From positions 1 to 7,246 of the forward strand of contig URZF01000075.1 in assembly GCA_900552255.1 (NCBI GenBank): a DNA stretch of 7,246 nt. Reading direction: 5' to 3'. The notes below the pieces were generated by a model that saw only the letters and a program-made list of their open reading frames with translations, did no database searches and had not been told where the DNA came from. Positions 1-6,600 of the stretch are shown here, one piece after another (within the stretch, counting starts at the first letter, position 1; the number at the start of each line of letters is the position of its first letter). A program made the translations under genes and the position numbers. This stretch comes from an uncultured Eubacteriales bacterium (GTDB taxonomy: Bacteria > Bacillota > Clostridia > Oscillospirales > CAG-272).

Positions 1-47
1 ACAAAAAAGTTGTAGAAAATTCTCTCCCAATTCATGGTTAAAAGAGT

Positions 48-76
48 TTGACAAAAAATTTATCTACATATATAAT
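48..76 (+). promoter_or_regulatory. Consensus sigma-A promoter for gene 1
   Basis: The -35 hexamer TTGACA lies at 48-53 and the -10 hexamer TATAAT at 71-76. They are separated by 17 bp, so both boxes and the spacing match the sigma-A/sigma-70 consensus. The predicted transcription start is near 82-84, giving a leader of about 40 nt before the start codon at 123. The surrounding DNA is AT-rich. No operator-like inverted repeat overlaps the boxes. The match suggests strong expression without an obvious activator requirement; the strength is inferred, not shown. Confidence 0.88.
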
Positions 77-86
77 TAAGTAAAAA

Positions 87-102
87 GCGGCAGTTCTGCC
101 GT
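87..102 (+). other. Small hairpin in the gene 1 leader
   Basis: CGGCA at 88-92 pairs with TGCCG at 97-101 around a four-base GTTC loop, and a G-U pair at 87/102 extends it. The hairpin lies just after the predicted transcription start and ends 8 nt before the ribosome binding site (AGAGG, 111-115). No T-run follows, so it is not a terminator. A 5' stem of this kind may stabilise the mRNA; that role is inference. Confidence 0.45.
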
Positions 103-122
103 GAGATCTGAGAGGAAATGTT

Positions 123-1097
123 ATGAAAAAACTGATTGCATTGATTTTGGCTGCCATGTTTGTTTTTGCAGTTGCTTCATGCGGAAATGAACCTGCTCAG
201 TCAACGCCGACGGAATCGACACCGGCGGAATCAACGCCGGAGGCGTCGGAGCCGGAGGAATCGACACCGGAGGGGCCGGAGCCCGAGGAATCGACGCCGG
301 AGACGACAAACCCTGAGGAATCGACAAAAGAACCGGATCCCCCCGTGATTGTCGAGCTGCCGGAGGCTTATGTCGACTTTGATTTCCGAAATGGAACGAT
401 CACCGATGCAAAGGGGCATGTCACGATCGAAAATCGGGGCGCGACGGTCGTTGAGGCGACGGTGACGGCCGGCGGGAAGTCCGCGAGCTTGGACGCTCTG
501 CGCATCGATGAATCCGGCAGCTATGTGCTTTGTACATTCGGTGAGATGGGAACGGACGCCGCCGTCAAGGAATGGGCGGAAGGCGGTTTTGCCGTGGAAG
601 CCTTCTATGTGATGGGTGAGAAGAAGGGCGTTCAGGGAATCGTCTGCGGAACGGAGCAAGTGAACTCGACAAAGCTGCGCGGCGGCTGGGGACTTGCCGA
701 AAATGCCGGCAAGCCGTACTTTATCACCGCGACATCGGGAAATGCTTATATCAGCGCGAACACGACCGCAGAGTCGGCCTCCTCGGAGACGGAGCTTGTG
801 CATGTCGTTGCGGTTTACGATTATGCGGCGAAAAAGCAGTATCTTTATGTGAACGGCGTCTGCGTCAATTCGGCGGGTGAGACGATCAGCGGAGAATTTG
901 CGCCGGCCGGTGCGGAAGCGTTCAATAAATTCTGTCTCGGCTCGGATTACAGGGAAACGGCAAAGGTCACCGAGACGACGCCGATCGATTTTCCGACTCC
1001 CGATATGACGATGGTGGATGCGAAAATCTATTCCTCGGTGCTGAGCGCCGAGCAGGTGAAGGCCGCGTATGAGAATGCGCTTGCGCTTTTGGACTGA
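123..1097 (+). CDS. Lipoprotein with one LamG-like jelly-roll domain
   Basis: This 324-residue protein is predicted to be secreted and lipid-anchored to the outer face of the membrane. Residues 1-19 form a lipoprotein signal peptide (two lysines, then a hydrophobic stretch) ending in V-A-S-C20, with C20 as the lipidated residue. Residues 22-78 are a low-complexity Pro/Glu/Ser/Thr linker. Residues 83-324 form one LamG-like (concanavalin A-type) domain. Its recognisable strands include YVDFDF, FAVEAFYVMG, GGWG, LVHVVAVYDY and YLYVNGV, and it ends in the MVDAKIYSS..LSAEQV helix typical of these domains. No catalytic motif is visible, so ligand or glycan binding is the likely role, with the ligand unknown. 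AGAGG at 111-115, 7 nt upstream, supports the start. The domain most resembles the second LamG repeat of gene 3, sharing its longer loops. The stop falls directly after the module's last residue, as if one repeat had been cut out cleanly. Confidence 0.93.
   Translation: MKKLIALILAAMFVFAVASCGNEPAQSTPTESTPAESTPEASEPEESTPEGPEPEESTPETTNPEESTKEPDPPVIVELPEAYVDFDFRNGTITDAKGHVTIENRGATVVEATVTAGGKSASLDALRIDESGSYVLCTFGEMGTDAAVKEWAEGGFAVEAFYVMGEKKGVQGIVCGTEQVNSTKLRGGWGLAENAGKPYFITATSGNAYISANTTAESASSETELVHVVAVYDYAAKKQYLYVNGVCVNSAGETISGEFAPAGAEAFNKFCLGSDYRETAKVTETTPIDFPTPDMTMVDAKIYSSVLSAEQVKAAYENALALLD
198..341 (+). repeat. Pro/Glu/Ser/Thr minisatellite in the gene 1 linker
   Basis: GAGGAATCGACA-like units start at 255, 285 and 315, a strict 30-nt period encoding the decapeptide pattern P-E-E-S-T-P-E-x-x-x at residues 44, 54 and 64. 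Shorter five-residue units (E-S-T-P-A/E) precede them at residues 31 and 36. The period is a multiple of three, so unit gain or loss would keep the frame. The product is an acidic, extended spacer between the lipid anchor and the LamG-like domain. Confidence 0.75.
369..1094 (+). repeat. LamG-like module, long subtype (gene 1 copy)
   Basis: This is one of five homologous modules in the window. It belongs to the long subtype: an insertion of about seven residues (Q-V-N-S-T-K-L-R) precedes GGWG, and a cysteine-containing loop (NGVCVNS) follows the LYVNG strand. The same two features occur in the second gene 3 repeat at 6321-7046. Confidence 0.8.
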
Positions 1098-1219
1098 TAA
1101 TTTTGCTCATGATTGCAAATCATAAAACAAGTCTTAGTTTATCCGCTTGTTGATCGAATTTGGAGCTTCCGGATATCCTATCATGGCTATATTTTTAAGA
1201 AAAAACGAGGTAATCCATT
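1098..1219. other. Intergenic region between genes 1 and 2
   Basis: This 122-nt AT-rich spacer has no supported gene. It holds two weak inverted repeats: ATGATT/AATCAT at 1109-1123 with a 3-nt loop, and AACAAG/CTTGTT at 1126-1151 with a 14-nt loop. Neither is GC-rich or followed by a T-run, so neither is a convincing intrinsic terminator. An 8-bp palindrome GGATATCC lies at 1171-1178. The best promoter-like pair (TTGATC 1150-1155, TATCCT 1174-1179, spacer 18) is poor. GAGG at 1207-1210 is the gene 2 ribosome binding site. Read-through from gene 1 into gene 2 is therefore plausible. Confidence 0.5.
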
Positions 1220-3469
1220 ATGAAAAAATTCCTTGCGTTCCTTCTCGCGGCCGGCATGCTGACGGGCATTGCCGCCTGCGGTACCACCAAGGATAATGAT
1301 ACGACAACGTCTTCGGAGAAGCCGTCGGAAACGACGGCGGGCTCCGAGGACCCGGGGACGACTTCTCCGAGCTACACGGATCCGGATCTTCCAAAAACGT
1401 TTGATTCCGACAGCATTGTGTTTTCCTTTGCCGCGATCAGCGATATGCATATCGCGAACAGCACGACGGATACGGCTGCCAAAAAACTGGAAAACGCATT
1501 TGCCCAGCTCAAAAAGCAGGCGCTGATCGACGACGAGGACGGTCTTGATGCGGTGTTTGCCGTGGGAGACTTGATCGATTCGGGCGGCTACGGCGGCAAA
1601 TACAGCCAGATGGAGAATTACAAGGCCATCTATGAGAAGGCATTTTCTCCGACGGAAACGCCGATGATCTTCGTGCCCGGCAACCACGACGTTGCATGGA
1701 CGGGAAGCTCTGTTTTCTCGGCCGAGTATCTCAACGATATCCTCGGCGAGGATTATTTCCTTACCGATATCGACAAAGACGCGCTTGCCGACGAGGGCAA
1801 CCGCCACTGTGTCGTGAACGGCTTCCATGTGATCACGCTTCTGCCGGTCAGCTCCAATCCTGTGACCTATACGAACGCCACAAAGGAGTGGCTGGATGAA
1901 ACGCTCGCCGAGATCACAAAAGAAAATCCGAATCAGTTTGTGATTGTCCTCACGCATCCGATGATCTACAACACCGTGTACGGCAGCGACCTCGGTCCCG
2001 ATCTCTATCCGGGCATCACAGATATGTGGTATACGAAGGATCTCACGGATATTCTCTCGAAATACAATCAAGTCGTGACTTTCGGCGGACATCTGCATTT
2101 CCCGCTGAACGATCCGCGCAGCATCATGCAGACGGCATTTACCTCTCTGGGCTGCGGTTCGGTCAGATATATGGCGATCGAAGCCGGCGGCTATGAGGAC
2201 ATGGCAAGTGCTACGACCATGCTTGACAAGGAGGAATACTCGCAGGGACTTCTCGTGCAGATCGATAAGAACGGCAATATGCGGATTACGCGCATGGACT
2301 TTTACAATGACGAGATTATCGGCGAGGACTGGACGGTTTCCTATCCCGTCTCGGATGGCTCTCATCTGACGAAATACGCATGGGACCGCGGCGATGATGA
2401 GAACAACGCGGCGCCGACGCTGTCGACGCTTGATGTGACGCTCGGCGAGATTTCCGGCTCCTCGCAGGCGGTATCCGTGAGCTTTGCGTCCGGCGCGGAC
2501 GATGAATTTGTGCATCATTATGAGCTTTCAATTTGGAAGGGCGATTCGACGGACAGCTCGATCTTGAAGAGCTATCGGATCCTGTCCGATTTCTACCGTC
2601 ATGCGAATACGGCGGATATGAAGAAAACTTGGGAGAAGGATCTCGGCATACTGGATACGGATACCTCCTATGTAGTCGCGCTTGTCGCCTATGACTCATG
2701 GGGAGCTGGGAGCGCGCAGCTCATCAAGGAATTTAAGACGGGAAGCGCGGCTCTCACGGAAAAAGAGGATCTTCCTGAGGCTTATGCGGATATCGACTTC
2801 TCGAACGGAACGATCGTGGACACCAAGGGAAATGTCAAGATTCAAAACATGGGCGCGACGGTCGGCACGGCTACGGTGACGGCGGGCGCGAAAACGGCGA
2901 GCGTCACCGCTCTGCGCGTTGCGGCTTCCGGAGAGTATGTGCTTTGCACCTTTGATAAGCTGAAAACAGAAACGGCCATGAAGAACTGGGCGGAAAACGG
3001 ATTTTCCATAGAAGCTTTCTATGTGATGGGCCAGAAGGGCAGCATACAAGGTGTTGTATGCGGCACGGAGTCCGGCGGCTGGGGCATTGCCGAGGATGTT
3101 ACGGGAAAGCCGTACTTCATCACCGGTATCGCAGGAAACAAGTATAACGCGGGAGCATACGCCAAGGAAGCTTCCTCAACGACGGAGCTCGTTCATGTTG
3201 TGGCGGTGTATGATTATAAGAACAAGCAGGAGAAAATCTATATAAACGGCGTTCTGAACGACACCAAAGCCATTTCGGGCGAGTATTGCACCGGACTGTC
3301 GGAGGCCTTCAATAAGTTCTGTATCGGAAACGACATCAAGAAAACAGGCGTGGGCGGAGACTTCGCCTGCTCCGATATGACGATGGTCGACGCGAAGATC
3401 TATGCGTCGGCGCTCACGGGCGGTCAGGTAAGGACCGCATATGAGGATGCGATCGATCGCTTGAATTGA
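1220..3469 (+). CDS. Lipoprotein metallophosphoesterase with Fn3-like and LamG-like domains
   Basis: This 749-residue protein is a predicted surface lipoprotein: its signal peptide ends in I-A-A-C20 and a Thr/Ser-rich linker runs to about residue 58. Residues 65-375 form a calcineurin-like metallophosphoesterase with every family metal-binding motif: D75-x-H77, G116-D117, G154-N-H-D157, H246 in THP, and G290-H-L-H293. Family members hydrolyse phosphomonoesters or phosphodiesters with two metal ions; the substrate here cannot be read from sequence. Residues about 397-508 look like an Fn3-type beta domain (AVSVSFASG, then YVVALVAYDSWG). Residues 522-749 are a LamG-like domain of the short subtype. 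The start is supported by GAGG 9 nt upstream and by the signal peptide. From F61 onward the protein is homologous to gene 3 residue 215 onward, but its anchor is unrelated. Relative to gene 3 it has eight extra residues in the loop before MWYTKDL (about 260-269). Enzyme class is secure; biological role is unknown. Confidence 0.95.
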   Translation: MKKFLAFLLAAGMLTGIAACGTTKDNDTTTSSEKPSETTAGSEDPGTTSPSYTDPDLPKTFDSDSIVFSFAAISDMHIANSTTDTAAKKLENAFAQLKKQALIDDEDGLDAVFAVGDLIDSGGYGGKYSQMENYKAIYEKAFSPTETPMIFVPGNHDVAWTGSSVFSAEYLNDILGEDYFLTDIDKDALADEGNRHCVVNGFHVITLLPVSSNPVTYTNATKEWLDETLAEITKENPNQFVIVLTHPMIYNTVYGSDLGPDLYPGITDMWYTKDLTDILSKYNQVVTFGGHLHFPLNDPRSIMQTAFTSLGCGSVRYMAIEAGGYEDMASATTMLDKEEYSQGLLVQIDKNGNMRITRMDFYNDEIIGEDWTVSYPVSDGSHLTKYAWDRGDDENNAAPTLSTLDVTLGEISGSSQAVSVSFASGADDEFVHHYELSIWKGDSTDSSILKSYRILSDFYRHANTADMKKTWEKDLGILDTDTSYVVALVAYDSWGAGSAQLIKEFKTGSAALTEKEDLPEAYADIDFSNGTIVDTKGNVKIQNMGATVGTATVTAGAKTASVTALRVAASGEYVLCTFDKLKTETAMKNWAENGFSIEAFYVMGQKGSIQGVVCGTESGGWGIAEDVTGKPYFITGIAGNKYNAGAYAKEASSTTELVHVVAVYDYKNKQEKIYINGVLNDTKAISGEYCTGLSEAFNKFCIGNDIKKTGVGGDFACSDMTMVDAKIYASALTGGQVRTAYEDAIDRLN
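1400..2743 (+). repeat. MPE and Fn3-like cassette, copy 1
   Basis: This segment is a paralogous copy of 4236-5546 in gene 3. Similarity starts abruptly at codon F61, where a 14-nt identical stretch begins at 1399. It includes a 49-nt perfect match, 2085-2133 with 4900-4948, covering the GHLH motif. Over residues 285-330 I count 41 of 46 amino acids identical to gene 3. Many third-codon positions differ elsewhere, so the duplication is not very recent across its whole length. Confidence 0.85.
2783..3466 (+). repeat. LamG-like module, short subtype (gene 2 copy)
   Basis: The module begins at Y522 (AYADIDF) and runs to the last codon before the stop. It lacks the pre-GGWG insertion and the NG-x-C loop of the long subtype. 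It shares the ED(V/R)TG(K/T)PYFITG and NKYN elements with the first gene 3 repeat at 5586-6284. It has a distinct cysteine in EYCTG, shortly before the conserved NKFC. Confidence 0.8.
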
Positions 3470-3500
3470 AGGATCAGGAGAAAAAACACAGCGTTATAGG

Positions 3501-3530
3501 TTGATTTTGTTCCACGATTTTATGTAAATT
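3501..3530 (+). promoter_or_regulatory. Possible weak promoter for gene 3
   Basis: TTGATT at 3501-3506 and TAAATT at 3525-3530 are separated by 18 bp in the AT-rich part of the intergenic region. Both boxes deviate from consensus. A transcript starting about 7 nt downstream would begin at the foot of the hairpin at 3535-3571. This is a weak candidate, and gene 3 may instead be read from upstream. Confidence 0.25.
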
Positions 3531-3534
3531 TATT

Positions 3535-3571
3535 GCGGAGGCGCGGGCATTTATGGGTTCCGCGCTTCCGC
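3535..3571 (+). promoter_or_regulatory. Strong GC-rich hairpin in the gene 3 leader
   Basis: GCGGAGGCGCGG at 3535-3546 pairs with CCGCGCTTCCGC at 3560-3571 to form a 12-bp stem with a single G-U wobble (3540/3566). The loop has 13 nt (3547-3559). No T-run follows on the + strand; GAGACGAAAAGGAG comes next, so it does not read as an intrinsic terminator. It sits 6 nt upstream of the gene 3 ribosome binding site. The left arm contains GGAGG (3537-3541), the possible ribosome binding site of a leader ORF whose ATG is in the loop. A role in translation control or mRNA stability is inference. Confidence 0.6.
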
Positions 3572-3597
3572 GAGACGAAAAGGAGAATGAACAATGA
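3553..3597 (+). CDS. Possible 14-codon leader ORF overlapping the gene 3 start
   Basis: ATG at 3553 opens a 14-codon frame (MGSALPRDEKENEQ) whose TGA stop at 3595-3597 overlaps the gene 3 ATG as ATGA, the arrangement typical of translational coupling. GGAGG at 3537-3541 lies 11 nt upstream, somewhat far but usable. That site is buried in the left arm of the 12-bp hairpin and the ATG lies in its loop. The peptide itself has no recognisable motif. Chance is a real alternative for an ORF this short; the combination of ribosome binding site, hairpin and overlap is what makes it worth listing. Confidence 0.25.
   Translation: MGSALPRDEKENEQ
3578..3585 (+). promoter_or_regulatory. Ribosome binding site of gene 3
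   Basis: AAAAGGAG is followed by an 8-nt spacer to ATG at 3594. This is the best ribosome binding site in the window. Together with the prepilin leader that begins exactly there, it fixes the start of gene 3, which has no stop codon in the window. Confidence 0.85.
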
Positions 3598-3698
3598 GGC
3601 AAAGAAAAAGAGGCTTCACGGTAACGGAACTGGTCATCTTCATCGTTGTTATCGCAATTTTGGCCGGCTCAATGATCACGGGCTTCGTTGTCCTTGGC
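3594..3698 (+). other. Type IV prepilin (class III) signal and membrane helix
   Basis: Residues 1-35 of gene 3. The seven-residue basic leader ends in K-R-G, followed by FTVTE with the Glu at +5 that type IV pilins use in assembly. A nearly uninterrupted hydrophobic run (LVIFIVVIAILAG) follows. Prepilin peptidase would be expected to cleave after G7. This differs completely from the lipobox signals of genes 1 and 2. Confidence 0.88.
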
Positions 3699-6600
3699 AA
3701 TGAGATGAAAGCGGCTAAACGGGAACGGGAAGAGAATCAGGCGGCACTTCAAGCAAAGCTTGATGAAATCGCGGCGAAGCTAAGCGGCACAGGCAGCGGA
3801 CTCAGCTGGGAGGATTTTGAGAACGAGCTTGCTTCTCAGCTTGCCAAGCAGGAGGCTTCATGGACGGAAGCGCTGAACCGTGCGCTTGATGAGTATGCCG
3901 AAAAGCATGCGAGCGGCGCGGGATTGACCGAGGCGCAGGTCAAAGCGATCATGGAAGAGGCTTTGGCAGGACAGCTGACCGAGGCACAAGTGAGGAACAT
4001 CGTGAATAACGCTGTACGCGGGCTCGACAATGCTCCGTCGGCAGCGGAGATTTCAAAAATTGTCAGACAGGCGCTGTCTTCTTATATGACCGCCGAGCAG
4101 GTGGAGGCTTTCGTCGACGCCACGATCAGCGGGCAGAATGAGAAAATTCAGCAAATTGTCGACGAAGCAAGGGAAAACATGCAAAAGGAGTTTAAAAAAC
4201 TGTTGGATACATATTTCGAGTCGAATCAAAAGGAGTTTGATTCCGACAATATCATATTTTCGTTTGCCGCGATCAGCGACATGCACATTATGAACAGCGC
4301 GACGGATGCGGTTGCGAAAAAATTTGAGAGCGCATTGCAGCAGCTGAAGGCGCAGGCTCTTCTCGACGACGCGGACGGTCTTGATGCCGTATTCGCAGTA
4401 GGAGACATCATCGACACCGGTTACAGCGGGAAATATGAGCAGACAAATTATTTCAAGGCCATTTATGAGAGCGTATTTTCTCCCACCGAGGTTCCGATGA
4501 TCTACACGCCCGGAAATCATGACGTCAAGGGCTGGTGGACGGCGAATTCCGCGTCGGAGGCGAAAAATATCGACGCGCTGCTCGGCGACAATTATTTCCT
4601 GACGGATATCGATGCAGAAGCGCTTGCGAGTATGGGCAACCGTCACTGCGTGATCAACGGCTTCCATGTGATCACGATGCTTCCGACGTCTCAGGATCCG
4701 GTCACCTTTACCGATGACGCGCTGAAATGGTTCGACGAGACGCTCGCGCAGGTGACGGCGGAAAACCCGGATCAGTTCGTATTCGTCCTCACGCATCCGA
4801 TGATCTACGACACCGTATACGGCAGCGATCTCGGCACCTATTGGTATACCAAGGATCTGACGGAGATTTTGAACAAATATCCGCAGGCCGTGACGTTCAG
4901 CGGACATCTGCATTTCCCGCTGAACGATCCGCGCAGCATCATGCAGACCGGATTTACCTCTCTTGGCTGCGGCTCGGTCAGATATATGGCGATCGAAGCC
5001 GGACAGTATGAGGACATGGCGGGCAATACCACGATGCTCGACAAGGATGAATTCTCGCAGGGTCTCCTCGTGCAGATCGATGGAGACGGCAATATGCGGA
5101 TCACGCGCATGGACTTCTACCATGAGGAGGTCATCGGCGAATATTGGACGGTAGCCCGTCCCGAAGCCGACGGTTCTCATCTTGAAAAATATTCCAAGGA
5201 CCGCGGCAGAGAAGAGAACAACGCGGCGCCGGTGCTTTCCACGCTTGACGTTACACTCGGGGCGACCTCCGGTTCCGCGCAGGCTGTGTCGGTGAGCTTT
5301 GCGTCCGGTACGGACGATGAATTTGTGCATCACTACCAGCTCGTCGTCTCGGAGAAGAGCGGAAATGTGCTCGCGACTTATAACATTCTTTCCGATTTTT
5401 ACCGTCATGGCAAGCTTTCGGATATGAAGACGACATGGGAAAAGGAACTTGCCGCACTTCCAAAGGGCGGTACCTACGTGGTTACCCTCACGGCATACGA
5501 CTCATGGGGAGCTGAAAGCAACACGCTTACCAAGGAATTCAAAACGGCCAGCAACGATCCGGAGGATTCTAAGCTTCCCGAAGCGTATGTGGACTTTGAT
5601 TTCAAGGATGGAACGATTACCGACGCGAAGGGCAATGTCACGATCGAGAACAAGGGTGCGACGGTCGGCACGGCGGCTGTGACGGCCGGCACGAAGTCGG
5701 CGACGGTGAACGCTCTGCGCGTGAGCAATTCCGGCGAATATGTGCTTTGCACGTTCAACAAGCTGGACACGGGCGACACCGTCAAAGCGTGGGCGGAGAA
5801 CGGCTTTTCCGTCGAGGCTTTCTATGTCATGGGCATGAAGGGAAGCATTCAAGGTGTCGTATGCGGAACGGAATACGGCGGCTGGGGCCTTGCCGAGGAT
5901 AGGACCGGTACACCGTATTTTATCACCGGCTATGGCGATAACAAGTATAACAAGGGTGCCTATGCGTCGAGTGCTTCTTCGACGACGGAGCTTGTGCATG
6001 TCGTTGCGGTCTATGATTATGTAAGCAAGCTGAATCTGATCTACATCAACGGCGTTTTGGCAGGCTCGACCGCGATTGAAGGCAGCTTTTATCCCGGCAG
6101 AGACGAGGCTTTCAACAAATTCTGTCTCGGCGCGGATTATATAACTGAGGGAAGAATCACCGCGACGCTCACGTCTGAGTTTCCTTCTTCTGATATGACA
6201 ATGGTGGACGCGAAGATTTATGCTTCCGCTTTGAACAGCGAGCAGGTGAAGACCGCATATGCCAATGCGTTGGCAATCTTGGATGAGGATACCCCCGATA
6301 CGCCTACGGCGCCGACGGTATACGTGGATTTCGATTTCAAGGACGGAACAATCACCGATACGAAGGGCAATGTCACAATCGAGAACAAGGGTGCGACGGT
6401 CGGCACAGCGGCTGTGACGGCCGGTACGAAGTCGGCGACGGTGAATGCTCTGCGCGTGAGCAATTCCGGCGAATATGTGCTTTGCACGTTCAACAAGCTG
6501 GACACGGACGACGCCGTCAAGGAATGGGCGGAAAACGGCTTTACGGTTGAGGCGTTCTATGTCATGGGGACAAAAGGCGGCGTTCAGGGTGTCGTCTGCG

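Noticed and set aside
231..803. 190-codon open frame on the - strand opposite gene 1
   Set aside because: It is a shadow of gene 1. Its Arg/Leu-rich tail is the complement of the Pro/Glu/Ser/Thr minisatellite.
369..1094. LamG-like domain as a glycoside hydrolase of the same fold (such as GH16)
   Set aside because: No E-x-D-x-x-E type catalytic motif is present in any of the five modules; they look like binding domains.
1109..1151. Two stem-loops after gene 1 as a terminator
   Set aside because: Both stems are six base pairs, AT-rich or long-looped, and neither is followed by a T-run.
1187..2518. 443-codon open frame on the - strand opposite gene 2
   Set aside because: It is rich in Arg and His, has no recognisable domain, and lies antisense to the MPE and part of the Fn3-like region of gene 2. 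Its similarity to the - strand frame at 4053-5408 is explained by the paralogy of the sense genes.
3535..3571. Hairpin read as an intrinsic terminator of gene 2
   Set aside because: The stem is strong but no T-run follows on the + strand, and it sits only 6 nt before the gene 3 ribosome binding site. A leader element fits better.
4053..5408. 451-codon open frame on the - strand opposite gene 3
   Set aside because: Same artefact as at 1187-2518: it mirrors the sense MPE, has skewed composition and no domain.
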